From assembly GCA_030549495.1 (NCBI GenBank), contig JAUIRK010000922.1, positions 186,001 through 250,000 of the forward strand: 64,000 nucleotides of DNA, in the 5' to 3' direction. The notes under the pieces were generated by a model. It had not been told where the DNA came from and searched no databases. It worked only from the letters and a program-made list of their open reading frames with translations. Shown piece by piece: positions 39,501 through 48,500 of this stretch. The position numbers and the translations under genes are program-made. Numbering within the stretch: the stretch's first letter is position 1; every line of letters begins with the position of its first letter. Source of the DNA: Nectonema munidae (lineage: Eukaryota; Nematomorpha; Nectonematoida; Nectonematidae).

Positions 39501-42500
39501 TATATTTTATATAAATCCTTTTGTAAATTTTTTTGCCCTCACCACTAAAATCCTTGAAAAATTTAATATCATCCGCATAAATTTTTGCATTTGATTTCAA
39601 ATTATCTTTTATATCATTCATGAATATAGAAAAGAATATCGTTCCTAATTCTGAACCTTGTGGTATTCCACTTATAATTTCTGAGGTTTTTGAACAGATT
39701 CCATTCAATCGAATAACAAATTTTCTGTTTAAAATATAACCTATCCACCATTCTATGAGATGCTTATTTATACCGAAAAATTTCAGTTTTAATATCAGTC
39801 TTTCATGGGGGACAGTGTCGAAAGCTTTCTGAAAGTCTAAATATATAACATTTACCATTACATTACATTAGTTAATTACATTTAGTTAATTACTTTTATT
39901 AAAATTTTTCCACATTAGTTCCCTAAGGCAACTTTGGTAGATTTTTACAGATTTATTGTCTGTATATATTTACAGATGTTGTCTGTAAATTTTTACAGAT
40001 ATTGTCTAAATATTTACAGGTTTATTGTCTGTATATATTTACAGGTTTATTGTCTGTATATTTTTCCTTATATCCAATAAGGGAAAACTGAAAAATAGGA
40101 AATTTGTTAAAACATTCATTGGACATGTGTTCAAATGCATTCAAGAAAATTAAAAAAAATACAACTATATTTAGCAGTTGGCTAAATTTAAAAGCTGTCA
40201 AATTTCGTTAATATTTGTGTAGCAACTTAATTTAAATGGTACTAAAAAGTATTGATTAACAAATTTAAACTGTTAGATTGAAAACTAGGATTAAAATAAT
40301 GATTTCTTCTTTATGTATGAAGATTTTCCCATTTATAAAAGTGAATTGAATGTTTTCATACGCGATATTCCGACAGGTAGATCATGGAGAAGACGATGAT
40401 TGGTTGAGAAAGAAGAATTGGTAGCGAAAAACTGAACTTCTGCATCGTAAGCTTGCAAGACAAAATGCCGAGGATGTAAACGATGAATGAAATGATCGCA
40501 TTCACGAGAAATAAGTAAAGAAAGTCGTAGTAGATATAGGAAGGCGATTCTGAAGAAGCTAAATGCAGTGCATTGATAAACTGTAAAAATAAAGTAAGAA
40601 CATGCTCCAAGACTTGTTTTCTTTCATTTATCATATGATATTCATTAATCATCGCTTATATCAGGGGTGAGCCACAATTTTAAGCTGCAGGTCCCATTGA
40701 AGTCCACCTAGGCTTCACTGGATAGCATTAAATATTTGGTTACATAAAAATTATAAAATCATATTATTAAATTGCAAATATCTATATTTCATTCAATGTT
40801 CATAGGCAAAAAAAATGTCTTTAAATATCCGCAATTATTCTGAAGGCTTTTGCACGCTCTTTTAAGAATATAAAAAGTCTTGGAGTTTTTTTAAAGCTTA
40901 ACAAAAATTTCATGTCTTTGAGCAAAAAGTACTTTTGAATTTTAAATCGAGGCATGATCGGATAAAAAGAGTTTACAGAATGCCTGTGGCCAGCAGCAAG
41001 CACACCATGGAAGTCATTTAGGGGTGGCAAATTTGACATTTGTCAGAGTCTTCCAACCCAACTTGAATATTTAAAAAAATTTTAACATAATTTTAATCAG
41101 GATGAAAATTCTTATTGTTTAACTTGGTATTGTTATTGTTTGTAATTTTAGATGGCTTTTAAAAACTTTTTCCACATACTCTTGCTGGCTGATCTATCTA
41201 TTCCATAACTTACTATAACATTGTTATCATTTATGAGATGGCTTTATTTTATTCAATTATGTTATAGTTTCTAATCTTATCTTATATAAACAAAGCCTTT
41301 ATGCTAAATGAAGTTTATGAATTTTTAAATCATCGCGAATTTGGTTTCTTGCTTTTTGTCTTTTGTAACACATATGTATTAACATTTTTTTTATAAATTT
41401 TTATTCCTTGCCCCATACTGTTAAATTTTTTGTTCGCACTGGGCAGTCATTTCCCCCACTCTTCGTTTATATTCGGATAAAATTGTGTTAAATGAATTGA
41501 AGCGTTATATTTTTTGCACTTTGAAAAAAATGTACATAAAAATAGTTTTAAAGTGTAGGTACATCAAACCTGAAGTCTAGAGTTATTCGCATTAGGCAAA
41601 ATTCAAACCAAATTTAATTAGAAATGAAGTCAAATGGGAGTGGGAACAGCAAAATTTTCAGACTCTGGACCCATGCATGTAATTAATTCTAATTGTATCT
41701 ATTTACACCTCCGGGTTAAAATATGCTGACGCTAAAGGTAGAAAAGGCATTAGACCAGCAATGGACTTTAGTGGCTTCACACAACGTATATTTATAATGA
41801 GAAATTATATTAAAAGAAACTAAACATTTTTAAGGGGTACATATAATATGGACCAGATGTCCGAAAGGCGACAATTTAGGCCAGAAAGGGTTGATGATAC
41901 TTTTTATGCGGTATATCATTATAGGTAGCAGAGTTTATGATTACCATATAAAAATTAAATATAAATATGAATTTTCACATTTTTTATTCATAGAAATTGA
42001 TATCTTTTATTAAACCAATAAGAATTTAAATGTAGTCGACGATTTGCGAAAAATAACAAGAGATCAAAAAAAGAAAAAGAATGGTGGAATATTTTAAATT
42101 CAAGAAACTTAAAAGAGAGAAAAATTTAAATCCAAGAAAGAATTTTCTTTACTTTTTCATGATTAGAACAAACTGTTATCAATTTACTAAAAAATTTTAA
42201 AATTACTAAAATATTTTGGAGGATTACGTGAGAATTCAAGAAATATGATAAAATTTAATTTTTTTTTGTTAAGATATTAATGAGCTGTGAGATGTGTCTG
42301 AACTCAATCTTAATAAAGAAGAGTTCTCTCCATCTAAAATTGATATCGTATATACTCAAGTATCATGAAATCTCACGTATTATGCCGCCCTAAAATTTTT
42401 TACACTAAACCCGATTTTACCACTCATCTCGGCATTATGCCAATATCTGTATTGGAGGAAAGACAAAAACAATTTTGAAGAATTATTCAATCATGATATT

Positions 42501-45500
42501 GTCTATGATGAAGAAGAAGAATTTATATAATTATATATTATAGTTGTTCTGTTTTGTGTATGATAGATATCTTGCCCTATTCCTTCTTTTTAGCCGTTAT
42601 GCTATTGTAAATATATTTCTTCTTCTTCACCATGATACTGTCTATGAAAACGATTTTGATGAAATTAATCTTACTAATGTCATGCATTCAATAGAAAATA
42701 CTTTCCTTCGTATACTTTCTAAACTCTATTTATTATGACAGATATAAAAGTTTTAAAAAAGTTTAAACATCAAAATTTGAATCTCGTTTATGATGCGACC
42801 CCATGAAATTGGGCTTCAAACGGTAATCACAATGGCTGAAAGAATACTGAGTAATATTTCTACAGCATTCAGTATTGAATTTCGCATATTTAATGATAAT
42901 AATGATACATTTCATTGACATCAAATTCGATGGATAAAAATTTTTAAATTCTCAAAAGGGATCAATACACTAAAAAGTTTGGGGATCCGTTTTATAGACG
43001 ACATGCACACTTCGATAATACGCAAGATGAATAATCCTGCATATTTTTTCGGAGTGTATATTCTCCAATGCATAAAATATGAAGTACGCGGAAAAAATCC
43101 ATAATTCCCAAATTTTTGCTACTTCTGTTAATATTGTGAAAGTAATTTTAAATAGGATTAATTTTCAGATAATGTAAAATTTTACTTACTTTAGAAGTTA
43201 AGCAATGAACATTTTAGAAAATTTATGATTTAAACTTTTGCTTCCCCTTTGACAACCAGTGTGATACACCAGTGTTCCAAGAAATAAAAATCGTCTGCTT
43301 TAAATATATAAAATTGGATTGAAAAAGAAAGCAAAAAATTAGTCTTCAAAATTATGATCATAAAAGAAAAAAAAAGTGAAATATATTTTTAAAATCCCTC
43401 TAAATTTTTTTTATCAATTTAATTTTTTTTATATTTTATATAGAAATTTGTTTCAATTATGCAATTTTTGAGCAAAATTAACTTTTTTAACGTTTGTCAT
43501 AATTTCGAAGACTAATCATCTGCTTTCTTTTTCAATGAATTTTTATATATTTAAGCAGACGATTTTTATTTCTTAGTAGACCAGTGTCACACTGATTCTC
43601 AAATGTACGGAGCAAAATTATTGATGTCAACGGGGAGCGGTTGGAATGGCAAAGTAAGCGAGATAAAATAATAAATCTCAAAGAGCTTACCATCATCACT
43701 TTGATAGAATTTGAGGAAGTTGTGAAATTGAAAGGTTTCACTGAGACGAAAGTAATTCGTTGAAAAGGTGATCATGGAGACAAACATGATGATGATCTTC
43801 CACGGAACTATCAAGAGGTACATCGCGGGCCGCGAATTGCGCAGTGTTTCCTTGCGCAAACTCAGTTTCGAGAGGCAGGCAAAAATGTTGTTTTCTTCGA
43901 GGAAGTTTTCGTTGTAGCGCAAAGACATCATCAGAAGGGAGAGGAAGATGCGAAAGGCGATTCGCTTATCCACGTCCAGGAAGAACCAAACAAAAAGGGA
44001 GGTTAGTTGCGAGCACAAAGCTAAAGAATCACGACTGATCAATACTATTGCGGATTAAAATACATGGGTTTCATCCCTTTTTAAAAGTTTCACGATGTCG
44101 TGATTGCAAAAAATAATGGATAAAAAAATAAACATTTTAAAATCACTTAAAACCTTTCATTTTTAATGGTTTAACCGGTGGTGTAAAAAAAATGGAGTGG
44201 CACAAAGAAGAACATTTTATTTCAAAAATTAAAATCTACAATTTCTAGGGAAACAAAAAAGGCAACAAAATTTTTACTAAATTAGTTGACACATGTGGGA
44301 TTTTACAAAAAAATGTCAACACTTCATCAATGCAGATAGAACATTAAATTTTTAAAAGAATAAAAATAGGGGACGGGGCACCTGGCGAAAATGGCAGACG
44401 GAGGGGGGGGGGGGGGGGGGTCTCATCCTGTCTACGCCACTAGGGTTGAACTGCAAGTCAGGTTAAATGTGAGCATTGTAATTAATTCAAAAGCATATGA
44501 TGAATCAGAGTAATTGTTACTTCTAAAAAATTTATTAATCTTTTCAGAAAGATTGCGTCATCATTTTGATAGATGCAATAAAAATCCTTTGCTTTAAGTT
44601 ATATCAAAATTCATGGAAGGAGAAAGTAGACGAGAAAATTTTGTAAAGCAATGCTTAAAAGCATCTACCTACAAATTCGTATTTAATTCTTCGTTTATAA
44701 GAAGACATAGGAATACCTGCACCATTTTAACAGGTTTACGTATAAAATACCAAATGTGACTATGACTGCTAGAGCCTTTTTGAACACAAAATTGAAGCAA
44801 GTACTTTCTTATACTACAACTTGAAAAAGGTGAAAAAATAAAATTTAGCTGCTGATAAGAATTTGCATTTAATTTGATCTTATTAGTTTAGTTGGCTTAA
44901 ATTTTTGCAACTTAAAGTAAAAAAGCAAGCACTAAGATGAAAAAGGACGCATTTAAAATGAAATGGGTCGATTTAAATTAAAAATGGTATAAAACAACTT
45001 AACCCTTTCGTGACCAGAAAAATCAGACGATATTTATTAAAAAGCAGAAGATTACTATACAAAACTATTTGAAAAAGCAGACGAAAGTAAAATTGTTTAT
45101 GTATAATATATGATACACGGGTCACGAAAGGGTTAATACAATTTTTAGAAGATACTTTATAATAAAAACATGAAGTTTTGAATTAAAACTCTTTTTTAAG
45201 AGTTTTTAAGAGGTTTTTTTTTGAATTAAACCTTTCGTCACGAAAGGGTTAAAGATACTTTATTAGTTTTTTTGCTGAAATTCTATGCCTAAAATAAATT
45301 TTTTTATCCAAAAGAGGTTTATCTTTATGTAATTGGACAAAACCGTGTAGCACTCAACATATGTTAAATTTCTGGAATTTTTTATTTTCGAGGGGTTTTC
45401 AAATTATTATGTTACAACTTACTTACTTATACTGATCTATCCATAATTGCTTTTAAATGGACACGTAAAAAATAAAATAAAAGATAAGAATTATTACAAA

Positions 45501-48500
45501 ATTTATTCAATGAAATAAATTTTAAAACTTAAAAAAAGTGTACTAAAAGAAATTTGGAAATTTATTTTAATTAAAAACAATTTAAATATTTATTCAATTT
45601 TAATTAACATCAAATCAATTCAAAGTCGTGGCAATTTTTTTAAAACTTTGCCTAAAGCGAAAATTTAACTCATATTAATAGTTTATTTAAAAAATAAAAT
45701 TTCTTCGCCATAATGAAATTTTGTTATAACGGAAGTTTTAACTAAATTTGCAATACTTTTAAAGGAACTGAGGATATCTTTGTTAGTTGTCGGTATCGCA
45801 TCAATAGGGAAAAAAATCTTCCATAGCTGGACAGATGGTAGTGATAGTCATGTTTGGGAATCGAACCCGGACCATCTGGACCTTACACTCTTACCACTAG
45901 GCCAATTGCTGAATTCCATATAAGTGAAAATTAATGTGGTGTGCCATTACGAAAAAGGATAAAAATATATATATATATAAAATAAGAAAGGAACAAAAAT
46001 GGTTTTATTATTAATTTAAATTTCGCTATAACAAGCTAGCTTATAAAACATACTATAGTGAAATAGAGTTCAACATTTTTGCTAAATTAAAATAACTAAA
46101 TAAAACAATTTTGTTTGTCTTCTCTTCTTATTTCATTCTTTCGAAGTATATAATTATTTTTATATTTAAAAGTTTTTAATCTTTGAAAATAGTTAGATTG
46201 ACCCTTTCAGTCATAATGGGTGCCCAGTGAAAAAGAAAAAAATCGTGTGTTATAAGTTATGTAAAAAATCATTGAAAAAACGCAAAGATATATTTTAGGA
46301 AAGCACTAAAATAAAAGGTACCCAAAAAATCAATAATGACTTTGATGCCAAAGCAATGCGAGTTGATATTTCTGGAGAGAAGAGTCAAGCAAAGAGGCAC
46401 AATGCAAATCGTCTGGAAGAGCATGACAGCGAGAGAGGAGTTCAAGACGGGAAGCACGCCAAACACGAAAATGCCTAAGCCAATGGTGAAGAGCGTTTCG
46501 ATCAACAAAGTCTGAAAATGAAATGCGCACAGATTCACAAGGAAAAGAGAAGGACTTTGAGGATGTTTAAAGAGGATATTCAGAGTTTTATCATCGATGG
46601 CAGAGGTGTACCGAGTAGAAGTGCGACGTGGGGCGGATGTTAATCTGGAGCCCCCACAAAAAATGTAACAACTTAGCAATAATTGCCCTTTTAGTATATA
46701 TATTATATATAAGTTGTAAATACACGTATTCAGTGAAAATCTTGGCAAACATTTGCTTGATTTCTTTAAGTTATTATAAGCTATTATATATACAAGTAAA
46801 TACAGTTCACTCCGACTAATTAAATCTCTGCATACGTAGTATATTCAGACAAAGTCAAAATTTTTAAATCCTCAAAAAAATCCTATATTTATAATACAAG
46901 ATTTGATTTCAATGTCAAATTTTATTTTTTTTTCTAAAAAAAAAGTTTTCTGTTTTTTGTCATGAAATTATCATCAACGCTATTGTACATTATTAATATT
47001 TTATAGGTTTAAGGCAAACACATTGCCAATTACATTCGAGTTATTTGCAAAACAGAAGCAACAGATACAGTTGAAAAAAAAATAGAAAATGTTATTTTTG
47101 AATTAGTGATAGGTTGCATACCTCGTAGAATGGCGAATGATTGAATAATAACGAAAGTAAATTTTAGAGAGAGAGAGGGAAGGAGAATAATATATTTGAT
47201 GCTTATACCAAAGGAACTGTTGGACTTGAAACAATGATAGCAGGCAAAGTATGATTTAACGTGGGAAAACTATTCAACAAAAAATTTTTCATAGTATTTT
47301 CTAATTGGCTGATTTTTAATGAGGTATGAGCTTTATTCTGATGATGTAATCTTTTTCCCTTTCAACATCCTTTATTTTAGCAAAAATTCTTTTTATTAAT
47401 AAATACTTTTCACTGCTAGCAGATGTTTATTGTTGATTTTTAATCTATTATTAAAAACTAAATTAAAACTTTGGATTTGTGTTTTTTAATTAGTCAAATG
47501 ATTAATTATAATAAAAACTTCTGAAAATATCCAATTTGAAAGATAATTAGATGATTAATTATATTATTTCTAATATTATCCAGAAGATTAGCCATCATTA
47601 TTAGATAGAAATGAAGATTTCCGAAAAATTTGAGGAAAAAACTTCCACAGAAGTTTAAAACAGTTTAAATAAAAAAATAAATTATAAAAATTTCAACTTT
47701 TTTGTTCCTCATTTTACTTTGTGTTGTTTTCTTTACTTAAAAAGTAGTTTTGTGTCTACTAGAAAAATTTTCTTAAGTCTTCGCGTAAATGAAAGTTTTT
47801 TCAAAGTTGCAAGAACTCTGACTTTCTGTGTGGAATTAAGTAGAAGAAGACGTAAATTCTAAAACAGTAGTAGTTTTGGACTATGTTTAAAAACTAAAAA
47901 CTGCAACTACACCAAATATTGATAAAATAAAAAAATTATTAACATTTAAATATTTTACCGCTTCCAGATTTTTTTATGGTAACCGACTACTTATACCCAA
48001 ATAATATTTTATAATATAATTTTCCAGTTGATAATAATGAGTTATGTTAGAATATTTTATCTAATGGATACATTTTAACTAGTAACAAAAGATATCAAAT
48101 GTAAATGCTGATTCCAGAACTGTTACGATGAGAAATTGCGAAAATACAGCTATACTTACTCCTAAAACAAGAAAATGCATTTCATGTTAGGTATCATTGC
48201 GTTTCATGAATGAAACAAGCTTTCACAAGCTGAAAAATAATTATCTGCTGTAAGGAAATCACATTTGATCATAAATATAAAATAAGATAATATTAATATA
48301 AAAATGATTTATAATTTGATATTATATTCAAGCGTGCCCATGTATATTTTAATGTTAAGTTTTTTTGTTTATTTATTTTGAAAAAAATTCAAATTTACTC
48401 ATTCAACTCTTCGAGGTGCTCATCCTAATGAAGCTTGCCTTCCTGTGGGATCCCGGTGTCATATAAATAATTTGATTATTTTTATCAAATTTACTTACGA

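Larger units (their letters stand above)
35632..40361. other. CHS intron 7, repeat-rich
   Basis: This 4.7-kb intron holds SINE A (35718-35852), a LINE 3' fragment (36590-36815), a SINE A tail fragment (36965-37045), a foldback MITE (38493-38621), a CR1/Jockey-like LINE (38687-39858) and a 25-bp-period tandem repeat (39942-40067). Diverged GGAGTCxGAGT-type strings occur at 38035-38115 and 38280-38310. Confidence 0.6.
41732..43690. other. CHS intron 5
   Basis: This 2-kb intron contains two MITE relatives in opposite orientation (43243-43355 and 43500-43605). It may also contain another decayed element between TATACTC-type ends near 42347 and 43068. Confidence 0.5.
44021..46321. other. CHS intron 4
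   Basis: This 2.3-kb intron has an 18-G run (44403-44420), MITE copy C (45003-45132), a collapsed TTAA palindrome (45226-45252), a SINE B (45787-45917), an (AT)n run near 45967 and a MITE remnant (46201-46285). Confidence 0.6.

Noticed and set aside
40821-41039. 72-codon minus-strand frame in CHS intron 6
   Set aside because: It is on the gene's strand, but phase, position and lack of homology exclude it as a CHS exon, and nothing else supports a gene.
43844-44038. Plus-strand frame over CHS exon 5
   Set aside because: Antisense shadow of the coding exon.
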